Part shown: positions 12,401 to 22,961 of the stretch, one piece after another
How positions within the stretch are numbered: position 1 is the stretch's first letter
How the letters are laid out: every line of letters begins with the position of its first letter
Assembly: GCA_006503535.1 (NCBI GenBank)
Contig: QYRS01000012.1
Coordinates: 2,025,001 to 2,089,000, forward strand
DNA length: 64,000 bases
Source of the DNA: Arthrinium phaeospermum
Lineage: Eukaryota; Ascomycota; Sordariomycetes; Amphisphaeriales; Apiosporaceae
Direction: 5' to 3'
Notes under the pieces: generated by a model
Seen by the model: the letters and a program-made list of their open reading frames with translations, nothing else
Told to the model about the DNA's origin: nothing
Databases searched by the model: none
Translations under genes and position numbers: made by a program

Positions 12401-13478
12401 CAAATTGTGCTGAATTCAACGTTCATATCACTGGAATAAACGGGTTCTTTGCCAGAAAAGAAACCGTTTCCCCCTTTTCCAGGACACTCCTCTTCCTGCC
12501 AAGCTCTCCGGCTAGCGTCTCGGGATCGGATGGCCCATTGGGACGTCTCTTTCCGTGTCGGCCTCGGGCTCACTTTCTTCGACGGTATGAACCTCAACGC
12601 AAATGACGTACAAAGCCCCAAGGAATGTTATAGGTGGATCAGTGTCTCCCACTGGGTACCTGCGACTAATCACCACTTCAAGGTCTTTACAACGGCCCGA
12701 ATACATATGAAACCGCACATCGTGGACTCCGTGTATTTTAATTTGTGCGAAAGTCGATGCTCTGTCACAATAGGCCGATCGGCGAAGGTGCCGGTGGGTG
12801 AAGGTCCTCGTCTCAAGCGGGCGATGAGAACCGTCAGCCGAAGGGCTGTTGAACCCAAAGTTAGATCTCGAGGGCCACATGACGGGAGAATGGAGTGGAA
12901 AACGGGGTTGATTGGATGAGGTGTGTCTTTAGAGATAGAAAATGCTTGGAAGCCTATTTCCGAAGGATGTGTAGAGAAAAAGGGGTCGTCGGCAGTCTTA
13001 AACATGATGTATTGCACAGTCGGTTGGTGACAGCGTCGTTGGCCTTTTCTTTGCACTTAAGTAATCATGCTCGACCCCGGGTGCCCCTTTTCACATAGAA
13101 GCTTTCGTGTCGAAGTCGAAGCTAGGTCGCAGTGTCTATGTCGGCCAATTACATCGGGTCGTAATTTGAGACATGCGTCCGCCACGAGCCGGCGACAGGC
13201 GGGCAGCTTAGTCAAGGGGTGAGCATCATCCAGTGTCGCCTTTCCCGTTAGGTCACTGAGATGGAAAATTGAAATTCGACAGCTGAGTTGAGCTGGTGCA
13301 GGCGCAGAGGGCTGATATCAAGACTATTGGAATCTATGCATCTATATATCCTCGCCCTGGATCTGGATACTTACCAAGACCCATACTCAACTAAAGAAAA
13401 CTCAAATCCCGAGTCCTTGCTTGCGACTTAAACTTTGGGCAAGTACCAGTCAACCTACACCACATCACGAACGTGCAA
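9417..13478. other. 4-kb gene-poor region
   Basis: No frame here has recognisable family features. The longest (for example 11596-11910 minus and 12512-12880 minus) lack start context and splice partners. A (CG)n run lies at about 11170. The first few hundred bases form the fungalysin promoter, and TATATA at about 13342 probably belongs to the microprotein gene that follows. Confidence 0.55.
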
Positions 13479-13756
13479 ATGGTCGATGACAGGGCCAGCT
13501 TAGGCGGCCCAGCTTGGCCGACTTCAACCATCATCAGCCTCACCATCCTCCTCGTCACCATTGTCATAACCCCGATAGGCTGGGTCCTTCAAAGACACTG
13601 GGGTCTACAACGTATGAAAGCAGAACCCTCGTTTTGTTTTCCTATTCATAAGAGGCTGATCTTTCGTTAGCGATTCGGAGCTCCCAGCCTGACCATGTGG
13701 CTGAGCTTGAAGGCGGCCATGGAATACCGATTCGCCCTGGGGCTAAAGCTACATGA
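13479..13756 (+). CDS. 72-aa single-pass membrane microprotein
   Basis: Two exons, 13479-13611 and 13671-13756, flank a 59-nt GT-AG intron (GTATGA...GTTAG). Splicing yields a 72-residue protein with its own stop. Residues about 17-37 form one hydrophobic segment (STIISLTILLVTIVI core). The tail is polar and Pro/Arg-rich (PDHVAELEGGHGIPIRPG). A TATATA box lies about 135 bp upstream and the ATG context is CAAATGG. No family is recognised. The architecture resembles the gene at 19313-19548: a transmembrane segment, a phase-1 intron just after it, and a short basic tail. Function unknown; probably anchored in an internal or plasma membrane. Confidence 0.68.
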
Positions 13757-14030
13757 GAAACCGACCAGCACTTCCAACCTGACGAATACTTTGCCAGCCA
13801 AGATTCGAGGCCGTATCATGTGCAGATAGCAGGAGGATGATTAGTTGTAATGTCTCACACTGTATATAGATTTCAAGTCATCGAATATGTATTCTACGGG
13901 ATGTCCAGCGGCGGGGAAAGACCATTTGTTTTGTACACACTTCTAGCATCGCCACCTTTCGGGTCCTGACCAGCAGCGTTTCATTTGTTCATAGTTATCT
14001 CACCAACCTACGCTACTGTAGTCTCATGTG

Positions 14031-15569
14031 CTAGTCCGCAATCCTCCACTGCGGCCCGTACCTTTGCACATAGTCACGGTAGTAGTCCGCATCCTCCAGA
14101 AGCCCATCCGCCTCATCCTGCCTGGGCTCCTTCCGGCTCCAGGCCCAGCCTTCGTAGGTTATACCGTCGAAGGGATAGATGCCATAAACCGCATCCATCT
14201 CCAGCTCGACATCGCAGCCAGGGTACGCCTTCCGAAGCCGGCGGTCGTTATCCGGCTTTCCGCCGTCGCCGGGGCTATTATCATGGGTGCCCATGGGTAT
14301 GTTGTTGATCTCGATGCCGCGGAGCGCGAGGTGCCGGAGCTTGCCGAACCGCTGGCTTTGCTGGAGGAGTTTCGGCAAGACCGATTGGCAGAACAAGACG
14401 TCGCCCGGGTCCGGAACGCCGCGGTGGCGGTACGATCCCTTCCGCTCGGGGCCGGGGTCGTGGTCCATTATGGTCAGGTGTTCGACAAAGAGGCGATGCT
14501 CCAAAATGAGCTCCTTCAAGGTCTCGCAAGTCGCCCCCAAGAGCCGAGTCCACTCGTTGTATATCATCTCTTCGTACTGCGAAGGGGGCTCGGCACAACT
14601 CCCGTAGTCCATGTCGTTATAGCCCGTGTAAGGCTTGACCAGGTGGAGGTGCGTCAGTGAGCCAAAGCGGGGTGCCACGTCGTCCGAGAGCCAGAGGGGG
14701 CTGTGCAATGCCCAGGGCGCAAAGGTTTCCTCGTCAGTCCCATCGCCATTCTCCACGCCTCCTCCAGTCAAGAGAGAGCGCGAGTTGATCTCGTCGTCAA
14801 ACTTGTGAGCCAGAAGGCCCAAGTTCAGGTGGGTGATGGATTCCGCGTTGGTGGTGAGAATCTCTTTCAGCAGCGCAACTGGAAAGTATCCCCGCAGCTT
14901 GAGATTGGTTAAAGCAGGCATGCGAATCTTGGGAGCCGAGTCCGGGCAGGGCTTAACTTCCGGCAGGGGGAGACCCACGAGCTCCAGCGACTGGAGGTTG
15001 GCAAGGCTTGACAGGACCCTGATCAGCCCGGCGTCCACACCAATGGACATGCAGAGAGACTTTACGTGTAGCGCTAGGTCCATCCATCTAGGAGCCGACG
15101 TGATGGAGCTCACGCGAGCAAATTTCTCCTCTTTGGCGAACTGGAGGTTTCTGCGGTTGGCATTTCCGGCGGCCCTTCCGACTACCTCGGCCTCGTCTCC
15201 CTCGAGATAGACTTGGTGGTAAATGTCTACTTCGTCTGGGTTGTAACCATCGAACTCTCTTTGCGAATACTTCCGCTTCGCCGGCTCGTTGACGATATGC
15301 AAGAAGGGATATTCGTTATAACCGGTATCGCTTAGGTTGTCGTCGCAATCATAGTCGTCGCCTGTGTCCTCTGTGCCCAACTCCCACTCGAGGCGGCGGC
15401 CCTCATGGGTTCCGCGGAAGTGGCACTCGATTTCGCCCCATACAATGGGAGTGAGCAGGCCATTGAGTGTCTTGCATGTCCGAGCCAGCGCCGCTTGGTC
15501 TGGTCGAAGCAGCAGCGACGCCACGGCGTGTAAAAGCTCCAGGGGCAGTGCGGCCAGTCTGTCCGTCAT
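14031..15569 (-). CDS. F-box domain protein
   Basis: Single-exon protein of 512 residues. The N-terminus has an F-box (LAALPLELLHAVASLLLRPD, then LARTCKTLNGLLTPIVW), the surface that binds Skp1 in SCF ubiquitin ligases. The remainder has leucine-rich-repeat-like hydrophobic spacing (LQSLELVGLPL, LTHLHLVKPY), probably the substrate-binding part. An in-frame ATG at 15656 would add 29 residues. The start at 15569 is preferred because the F-box begins immediately after it, as is usual in fungal paralogues. The substrate is unknown. Its promoter region faces the long spacer up to 16684. Confidence 0.85.
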   Translation of the reverse strand: MTDRLAALPLELLHAVASLLLRPDQAALARTCKTLNGLLTPIVWGEIECHFRGTHEGRRLEWELGTEDTGDDYDCDDNLSDTGYNEYPFLHIVNEPAKRKYSQREFDGYNPDEVDIYHQVYLEGDEAEVVGRAAGNANRRNLQFAKEEKFARVSSITSAPRWMDLALHVKSLCMSIGVDAGLIRVLSSLANLQSLELVGLPLPEVKPCPDSAPKIRMPALTNLKLRGYFPVALLKEILTTNAESITHLNLGLLAHKFDDEINSRSLLTGGGVENGDGTDEETFAPWALHSPLWLSDDVAPRFGSLTHLHLVKPYTGYNDMDYGSCAEPPSQYEEMIYNEWTRLLGATCETLKELILEHRLFVEHLTIMDHDPGPERKGSYRHRGVPDPGDVLFCQSVLPKLLQQSQRFGKLRHLALRGIEINNIPMGTHDNSPGDGGKPDNDRRLRKAYPGCDVELEMDAVYGIYPFDGITYEGWAWSRKEPRQDEADGLLEDADYYRDYVQRYGPQWRIAD

Positions 15570-16684
15570 GGTGGTCGTGGAATCTGGCAGCTGAGTGAAG
15601 TCAAAAGAAAGGAATGATGAGACAGAGCAGATCAAGGTCCCGAAACAGTGGTTCAACCGATCGAATTGTTGGTATCGGACGCAACATTTGGGTATGTTTC
15701 GAGTTCGTCCGAACTGCTCCTGTGCCTTTTATCTCTGCCACGTGGCTGCAGAGGGTGCGTTTCAGGGGTAGCTCTGAAGTGCCAGGCAGCCATCCCTGCT
15801 GCTGCCTGCTAAATGCCCCGCATTACCGTGCTCAGTAAAGTGGGCATCCTCAACGGAGCTGAGGCCCCACAACGGTTGTCGTGTTATCGCAATTTGAATA
15901 AGATGATAGCTTCAACACTTGATCGAAACGACATGGGAAGGTTTTGTCTGTTTTGCACTTGGGCTCGCCAGCTTAGTATCAGCCCTTGGTATGATACGGG
16001 AACGCCCATCCCACACGGACCCGTTCCGACCCCGACATGGACGAAATCCATCTCCCCGCCGGCCCATTGGATTTGTGGCCTCCATTCCATATAATGGATG
16101 TCTACAAACTGGGCACGATGCTCAGCAGCTGGTCTACCAGCTTATGAATCCAGCGGCAGCTCGCCGTGGGCCGCTTAGCAAACCCTCCATAGTGACATGA
16201 TCTGGCCCGGGTCAGCCTTTCCCTGCTTGCCGCACAGGATAGAGGCCTCGAGAAACTGTCATGTAGTCGGCGGCAACAGCTCAGCCGTATTCTCGCTGCG
16301 GTATATGAGATCTTGTAGGACGTTATCCAGCGCTATGGCCAATTGCCCGCCCGCATTGTAGAATCGTTTAGCCTTTTTCGGCTTATCTAGCTGCTCATGC
16401 AAGGAGTACCACGTCCGCCCCGGCCTCCAAACCACCATGAGCGAGGACATAGCCTTTTTTTGTTACTAAGTTCCATTGATAAGGTGGGAGCTAACCTGGT
16501 TCGTTTATGTACATGTCTCCAGCCTTCATGTCGTCGCCGATGTAATGAGTTCCCAGGAGCCTTTCTTAATACACTCGTGTGTGATTTGAGATGTCACACC
16601 CATCTCCCACACCTCGTCGTCTTCCCTTTGGCCTCTATTTCTCTCCGCCCCCTTCAATTTCTGCCACCATATCCACTACCACAC
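15570..16684. other. intergenic, possible gene fragment
   Basis: 5' side of the F-box gene and 3' side of the regulator gene. A frame at 16259-16450 (minus) has protein-like composition, and GTTAGC...AAAAG splice-like signals lie just upstream. No complete gene can be assembled. Confidence 0.5.
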
Positions 16685-18804
16685 TCAGGCAAGTACCTCC
16701 TCAGCTTCTCTTGAGCGTTGCCGGGTGACACGGCCGCTGAAACCGGGTGGAAGCCAATCGTAGCCGAGATCGCGTAGCTTTGAGATCATCAAGTGCGACT
16801 CGCTGTACCGTGTCCTGCCCTTGAATTTGTTTAGAAGCCAATCAAGGTAAAGCTTCAAGTGCTTTCGCTGGTGCTCAACTCGCATCATTGCGTTCTTTGA
16901 CTCCTTGATAAAGTAGTCGCGGGCCTCATGGTCTTGTTGCGTCTCTTCATGTACAGCCCCACAAATGAGTGAGGGCTTTGGTGTCAAACGGCTAGTTGCG
17001 ATTTCCACAAATCCTACTGCCTGGTTGGCTGGTTCGCAGATAATCATCGAAAGAACTTCTATCAGAAGAGTGACTAGTGGAAGGCGTGATCCCATAGGTT
17101 TACCAGATTTTAATAGTTGTAATTGTTCGTAAATGAATTCGAGAGACACCCACGTTGCAGCTGCTCGGGTCATTATGAACTCGATTAGGTTCATATTCGT
17201 TATTTCGACCACATATCTTGGGTGCATGTAAGCCACATAGACGATGAATAGAAGAATATTATATGGATATCCATTGAGAAGCTCATCATCGGGGACTTCG
17301 AACGCTGAGCCAATCAATCGTTCGAGTGTTCGATCCTCACTCAACACATATATGTGGTTGTCAAGCCTATCGTCTGAGGCGCTGTTTAGTTGGTCCTTGA
17401 TTTTTTTGAACAGTTTCTTTGGGGCTTGTGTCCGTATCATAATGGCCAACTCATACACAACTACGCAAGCTTAGTTTCGCTCATTAGAGTGGATATTGGT
17501 ATATGAAGGTACTCACATTCCATTTGGTAGTTGAGTTCCCTTATATCGGACGCAAAGCAGGCTGTCCACATAAGAGATTTTCTCTGCAGGGGTTTACTCC
17601 ACAGATTTCGGCACTTGTGACAAGGTACACCACCCGTACACTGGGCAGCATTAGCAGAATAAACCAAACAATAAAGTATAAAATGGTGTAGGTGAACTAC
17701 CTTCTCTTTATATACTTGGCATCGCAAGCATGTCTTCTTAGAGTACGGACGTCTCGTTCTTCTAGTGTTGGGTAAAGGAGACTCTCGTGTGAGTTGCTCG
17801 ACGATTAGGAGATCCCCGCAGCTTGGCGTTGGAGAGCTACGGGCTGCCACCTGGCTATGGTTGAGGCTTGGTTGCCCGACTTGTGCTGGGGACTTGGGCC
17901 CTATGTGCGCGAAGGATGGACCACAAGGAATGGCAGGCTTGGGTCGGATCGGGATTGAGTTCATCCGTCGTTCAGATTGCCGTGTCATTGTGGCAGCTAA
18001 TGGCCCTGTTGGTGCCGGCATAGCAAATACACGGTGTGTGATGAAGTTGTCTGAATTCGTAGAAGAGGGCCGCCCGAGATCAGGAACCGGAATGTATGGT
18101 GCCAGAAGACCAAGGTTGTAGTTTGGATGCTCAGTTGGGGGTGACTCAGTAGTGGTTGGCCATGTGTTGGCAATTGGCCACATTCCTTGAGAGGATACAT
18201 TCTCGAACAGGCCGGTGTCAGTGTTTTGTGTGAGGTCAAGGAGGTCATCGATTTTCCGGTCAAGAGCTTGTATGTCTTCGTTGGCTTGATAATGCTGGCT
18301 TGGGGACACATCGTACATTGCAGTATCGGTATGGGTGTTAGACACATTCTCATCTGATGTGCCCAACAAATGATCCCAACAATGATTGCCTTATCCGTTA
18401 GCAAGGTGACACTTGACATGCAACAAGGTCATGATCATCTTCTTACTATTTTCCAATGCCATGTTCTCCCGAGCATCTAGGGGGTCGGATGCAGGCCCCA
18501 GATCGGGGATGTTGATGTTCTCCATCCAGTCATCACTCAAATGGTCCTCTTGGTTGACTTCAGCTGTTGGTAGATGAGAATAGGTATATAACCCGTCGGC
18601 CTGGTAAGGTTGGCCGTCAGATTGTTGTGTGTCGTGTTGCAAGATCGGGTGAATCATGAAAGGGGACTGGGACTGAAGTTGTGGCTCAAGTATGTAGGGT
18701 TCAAAGGCGACGAGTGTGGTTGTACCCAAATCCTGTGTCTCCGCGACTGCTTGGCCAGCATCGCCCGACTCGTTAGACGGTCGGCAAGGGCGCCAATTTG
18801 ACAT
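16685..18804 (-). CDS. Zn2Cys6-like transcription factor
   Basis: Four exons (18804-18447, 18353-17701, 17640-17517, 17460-16685) give 636 residues. Introns of 93, 60 and 56 nt have standard borders, and the first carries a GCTAAC branch site. After a long Gln/Ser/Pro-rich N-terminal half, a basic stretch RRTRRPYSKK leads into KTCLRCQVYKEKCTGGVPCHKC. The first five Cys are spaced as in Zn2Cys6 DNA-binding domains (C-x2-C-x6-C-x5-C-x2-C). The sixth (WTAC) comes about 18 residues later instead of 6-8. An intron splits the cluster right before its third Cys, a common position. The C-terminal half is hydrophobic/helical and does not show a clear fungal-TF middle-homology domain. Predicted nuclear regulator; targets unknown. 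Confidence 0.78.
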
Positions 18805-19312
18805 GCTGTTGAGTGTGACTTGGGAGAGTTCTATGATCGAAATGGGCTGTGAAGGTGTTGGTTAAGGAGAAGAGAAGAGAAAAGACCTTGTGGGATAAAC
18901 GGGCTGCTTAATATGCCAGTCTGGTCACACCAGTCAGCCGCCCCCCAGTGCTCGGACCAGGATTTTCTGATCTGACTGGCGAGAAACGAGCAACGACTTG
19001 ACCAATCAGCAATCGACCGGAATGATTAAAACAGCAATGATCTTCGGCGCTTTACCGTTTTTAGATTTCCGGTCGGGGACTCGCGTCCTTATTGGACAGG
19101 ACCAGTATGAGTAAGTATCAGGTATCGCAAGGAATGATATTTACAGGTTCATATGGGGAGAAGCTCTTCCATGTGGCATTCGAAAGTATCTTGCCGACTA
19201 ACAACACTTTTTCACACCTCTTTCTCGGGATTTCATCCAGCTTGCCGCCGACTTGCATTGCAACTTAACAACCGCCCCAAACCTACCTAGTCGCACAGTC
19301 AACACTGCCAGC
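18805..19312. promoter_or_regulatory. divergent promoter region, regulator / microprotein
   Basis: The 508-bp spacer between the regulator (minus) and the microprotein gene (plus) must hold both promoters. A C-run (GCCCCCCAG at about 18940) and CCAAT-type sequence near 19000 are visible. No specific operator can be named. Confidence 0.45.
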
Positions 19313-19548
19313 ATGCCTACAGGGCAAGTATCTTCCGAGTGGACCATTTCTGCCATTATTGGTCTCGCACAGCTGCTTGCCTTCATCATCTTCTCCTTGA
19401 TTGGGCTCATGGTCAATATACGTTCGTACAGACTATCTCTGTTGTTCATTTCATTCAAGCTTATACGTCATGGGCAGGTGTCTCACGAGCTCCTCGCTAC
19501 CCTGTCCACGGTGCGGGAGAACATCAACAGGACCAACACGACGCCTGA
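19313..19548 (+). CDS. 59-aa single-pass membrane microprotein
   Basis: Exons 19313-19421 and 19478-19548 are separated by a 56-nt intron (GTTCGT...GGCAG; a weak donor, clean acceptor). The product has 59 residues: a short N-terminus, a strongly hydrophobic segment at about 11-34 (core IIGLAQLLAFIIFSLIGLM), and a basic, Gln/His-rich tail ending QQDQHDA. The unspliced frame reads on to 19696, but its tail lacks protein character, so the spliced model is preferred. No family is recognised. Size, topology and intron position (phase 1, right after the membrane segment) match the gene at 13479. Confidence 0.58.
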
Positions 19549-20179
19549 GTGCTATGGTAAGTCTCGAGTTACATCCCAGGATGAAGCTCTGTTGACCAGG
19601 TACATAGCGCTGGCGACCGCTACCTGGAGCACCGTCATAAGGAGCGATTGCCCGTCTGTGGGGTGGGCTCGTTGGAGCAACGTTGATGCGGAGTGAAGGC
19701 CATGATCAGGATGGTCTACGTACATGTATAGTCTACCTATCTATATAAGCTATGGAGTACTGGTTCATACACTGCTCGATCCCGTATTAGTCGTTTCCCG
19801 TCATCCCGTACCGTCCATGTGAGCTCCGGATTTTGCTGATCGCCGTCCTGGCGAAAGCTGGAGCAATTTAATTGTCATGTGAGATCCCTTTTTCCAAATA
19901 TGGATACGCAGTCATAGGCACAGGCAACACTCCGCATGGGTCATATGTATGGTAACCGCTCATGCCTACGAGACGTTTCACATCCATCGAGCACTGCCAC
20001 ACTTAGGGATGGATGCTCGAGACCATGTACCTGTTGCTAATAAGCCTGGGACGCTTCATTCGTGTACCTCACTCTCAACCTCCCGATATCCAATATCCGA
20101 CCCCGATGGACAATGGTCGGCCAACTCTGCCCCGACCAAAGGTTTAGGTCATGTGACCAAAAGGGGCTAAATCAGGGAG

Positions 20180-20211
20180 GCGCAAACATATGCGCAAACA
20201 TATGCGCAAAC
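20180..20211. repeat. 12-bp tandem repeat, 2.7 copies
   Basis: The unit GCGCAAACATAT occurs at 20180-20191 and 20192-20203, then a partial copy runs to 20211. Copies are identical. Confidence 0.9.
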
Positions 20212-20254
20212 AGAACTTCCGGCAAAACATTGCTCTCAGAGATTGGACACAGTA

Positions 20255-20398
20255 CTTAAAACCCAAGAATCTCAACACAACCAGCGAAGTAGCTGATTTA
20301 CTTAATGGAAGAAGAAACCTCCTGTGGGTGTACGCACCCACAGGCACTTCGCTTTTGCCGGTTTCCACGTTCGAGCCCCGTACGGGCACTTCTTTTTT
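20255..20398 (+). ncRNA. candidate pol III-transcribed structured RNA
   Basis: Visible elements: a perfect 10-bp hairpin CCTGTGGGTG-TACG-CACCCACAGG at 20321-20344 with a UNCG-type tetraloop; a weaker hairpin AAGTA...TACTT upstream; a B-box-like GTTCGAGCC at 20369-20377; and a T6 run at 20393-20398 that could terminate pol III. TTAAAA at about 20256 could serve as a TATA-like element. It does not fold as a tRNA: no matching 5' acceptor strand exists. The RNA is an inference; the 5' end is arbitrary. Confidence 0.25.
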
Positions 20399-20711
20399 AT
20401 TACTTTCTATCCTTCCCTTTCTTCATCCGCGACACTCGTCACCCGCATAGTAATGCGCATCATATCGCCCTGTTTGCTTTGATGCCAGGAGACCTCACGT
20501 TTATCTACTGTAATCATGTGTCGGGAAGAGGGTGCCACCTTCAGCCACCACTGCTCATCCCATCGACCTCACTTGAACCAACGATGAATCGCACTTCCCA
20601 TTACGCATGCATTCCTAGCATAAACCATTCATTTGATTATTCGGTGGTTATCCGACAAGAGGGTATGTACCAATCTAGGCGCCGAGGTGTGGTCTAATCA
20701 CGTCCATCCCC

Positions 20712-22961
20712 TCAACGTTTATCCGACTCAAGCTTCCACACCACCACCCCCGCTCCTGGGATCTCCCCCTTCTCCCCAATGACCACATCCCCTCCCTGTA
20801 CCTCAGGCGCCGCCGCGGCTTCCACTCCGTAATTAAAAGCCCAGAGCAGGTTCCCCCGACGGAGCAAACGAACAAATTTGCCCAAATCGTTGGCCTTGTC
20901 CGCCACGCGGCCCGTCAGGTCGCGAATACCAGCCCCAGCCGCCACATCACCCAGGTACGCCACCAGCAGGTCGGCGGGCGGGTTGAAAGCGAGGTAGTGC
21001 GTCAGTCCATCGCTCGACGCGCAAGCCGCCGGTTTCCCCTCGGGGCGGTGGCGCGACGTATACGTGATCGTGGCGTTGCTCTTATTGTCATCGCTGGCTC
21101 CCAGGCGGGTGCACTCGATCCACTCTTCGCGTGCCGTGATGTTGTACCGCTTCCCGTCGTACGCCACGCCGCTTCGCGCGAAGGCGGGCGGCGTCTCGAC
21201 GCGGGTGACGCGCATGGGCAGGCGACGGGCCAGGGTGCTGTTGTTGCCCGGGTTCAGGCCGGCCACGTTGGCGAAATTGGCGTCTTTGGAGCCGGTGTGT
21301 GGGCCAAAGACGACGGGGCCAGTGTAGGAGGCCAAGGCGGCGTCGAAAGCGTCGGTGATGATGGGCATGCTGGGCACCACAACCATCTTGTAGCCGTCGA
21401 GCGACTGGTAGGGGTCGATGATGTCGACGGAGAGGCCGAGGCGGCGGAGGGACGAGTAGAAGGTGTACACGAGGTCCGTGTATTTCAGCGCCACATCCTT
21501 GTAGGAGGCTGACTTGGGGTCCCAGGAGCCACTGTAAGGCTCGATGGACCAGACCCAATTGGAGGTGTAGTCGAACACGAGTGCGACGTCCGCCTGCGGT
21601 TCCGCAGTACCGTTGCCCAACTCGGCGCGGAGGAGGGGCAGGTCCTCGTTGGCCAAGATCTGCTGCTCCACAAAACCCTGGTCCTCGGCATTGTCGGAAG
21701 TGAAGAGGGCCGAAAGCGTCTGCTCTTGCGCGAAGGGAGCCTGGCGCCAGCGGAAGTAGTTGACCAGGTCGCCCGACGCCGCGAACAGCTCGTGCGTCCA
21801 GAGCCGGACCATGCCCTCGAGGGGCGAGACGCGGTATGGGTTCCAGTTCAGCACGCCGGGCTCCATCTCCATGACGCCGAAGGGGCCCGCATTCTTGCCG
21901 TACGCGGCGCCCGAGATGCCCCGGTACAGAGCATCGTGCATGGCCTGATAGTCGGGAAGACCCTGCCGCAAGCTGTCGGCCATCTCATCCTCGGAGAGCC
22001 AGTCGAAGGCGAACACCCCGGCCAGGGCGTACTGGTCGAACGTGGCGAAATCAATTCCCACCTCGCGCGCGAACTTGTGGTGGTCGAACTCGGTGAACAA
22101 CATCATGAAGTTATGTGTGACCGCCTTGTTGGGCGAGTACTTCCGCAGGATGCCCGTTTGTTCCTGGGCGAACTCGATGACCATGTCGGAACTGAAGGTG
22201 TACCAGTCCAGCGTGTGGGCCTCATTGGTAGTGTAGACCTCGAGGAACGGTGGCTGGACCGTCTCGAAGCTGACATACTGGGACGACCAGAAGATGCGGC
22301 CCTGCAGGGCGTTCATGTTCTCGATGGTGCCGTACTTCTTCTCGAGCCAGGCGCGGAACCGCTTGATGGCGTTGTGGTCGTAGCTCACCGTGGTGGCGTG
22401 ACAGCCGAACTCGTTGTCCAGCTGCCACGCGACCACGTTGGCGTTGTCGCCGTAACGCTCGGCCAGCTTGGTGGTGATGCCCTGGCTGAGGCGGCGGTAG
22501 TCGAAGGACGAGAAGCTGTAGTGGCGGCGCGACCCAAAGTGCAGCGTGGTGTTCGTGACGTCCACGAAGTCGATATCGTACTTCTCCGTCACCCAGTTGG
22601 GCGGGGTGGCCGTGGGCGTGCCCACAATGGCTTTCAGGCCATATTTGCCGCATAGCTCCAGCGTCTTGTCGAGCAACGTGAAGTTGTACTGGCCCTCGGA
22701 AGGCTCGAGGATGGACCAGTCAAACTCGTTGACGCGCACATAGGAGATGTTGACGTCGCGCATGCGGGCCATGTCTGGTTCCCACATAGACTCAGGCCAT
22801 TGCGACGGGTAGTAGTCCACGGCAAGATGAAGTCCGCTGGGCCACCGGTCCAGGGAGGGTCCGATATGGGTAGTGTTGGCCTGGCGGGAGTGACTCGTTG
22901 CGGCACTAAGGACACTCTGGGCCAAGAGTGCCGCCGTATGGAGAGCTTGCAGCATCCTCAT
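20712..22961 (-). CDS. secreted beta-galactosidase, GH42
   Basis: Intron-free gene for a 749-residue glycoside hydrolase family 42 enzyme, which releases terminal beta-galactose from oligosaccharides by a retaining mechanism. The start at 22961 puts a signal peptide at the N-terminus (MRMLQALHTAALLAQSVLSA). An upstream ATG at 23006 would bury it. The TIM barrel begins at LAVDYYPSQWPE. The acid/base Glu is in WQLDNEFGCH (about residue 184) and the nucleophile Glu in GVMEMEPGVLNW (about residue 365). The trimerisation-like and C-terminal beta domains follow, making full family length. GH42 is mainly bacterial and only sporadic in fungi. With the lack of introns, bacterial origin by transfer is possible. 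It shares its upstream region with the divergent Zn2Cys6 regulator at 24416. Confidence 0.93.
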   Translation of the reverse strand: MRMLQALHTAALLAQSVLSAATSHSRQANTTHIGPSLDRWPSGLHLAVDYYPSQWPESMWEPDMARMRDVNISYVRVNEFDWSILEPSEGQYNFTLLDKTLELCGKYGLKAIVGTPTATPPNWVTEKYDIDFVDVTNTTLHFGSRRHYSFSSFDYRRLSQGITTKLAERYGDNANVVAWQLDNEFGCHATTVSYDHNAIKRFRAWLEKKYGTIENMNALQGRIFWSSQYVSFETVQPPFLEVYTTNEAHTLDWYTFSSDMVIEFAQEQTGILRKYSPNKAVTHNFMMLFTEFDHHKFAREVGIDFATFDQYALAGVFAFDWLSEDEMADSLRQGLPDYQAMHDALYRGISGAAYGKNAGPFGVMEMEPGVLNWNPYRVSPLEGMVRLWTHELFAASGDLVNYFRWRQAPFAQEQTLSALFTSDNAEDQGFVEQQILANEDLPLLRAELGNGTAEPQADVALVFDYTSNWVWSIEPYSGSWDPKSASYKDVALKYTDLVYTFYSSLRRLGLSVDIIDPYQSLDGYKMVVVPSMPIITDAFDAALASYTGPVVFGPHTGSKDANFANVAGLNPGNNSTLARRLPMRVTRVETPPAFARSGVAYDGKRYNITAREEWIECTRLGASDDNKSNATITYTSRHRPEGKPAACASSDGLTHYLAFNPPADLLVAYLGDVAAGAGIRDLTGRVADKANDLGKFVRLLRRGNLLWAFNYGVEAAAAPEVQGGDVVIGEKGEIPGAGVVVWKLESDKR

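Larger units (their letters stand above)
19549..20711. other. intergenic with short repeats and a possible pol III RNA
   Basis: 3' flanks of the microprotein gene and of the GH42 gene. It holds a 12-bp tandem repeat and the structured segment described separately at 20255-20398. No protein gene was recognised. Confidence 0.55.

Noticed and set aside
16259..16540. Possible two-exon minus-strand gene fragment with GTTAGC...AAAAG splice-like borders
   Set aside because: The spliced reading ends within about 30 residues and the upstream frame is closed by a stop; may be a relic, but unsupported.
20360..20395. tRNA-like 3' end (GTTCGAGCC followed by a T-run)
   Set aside because: T-stem pairing fails and no 5' acceptor strand is present; kept only as part of a candidate pol III RNA.
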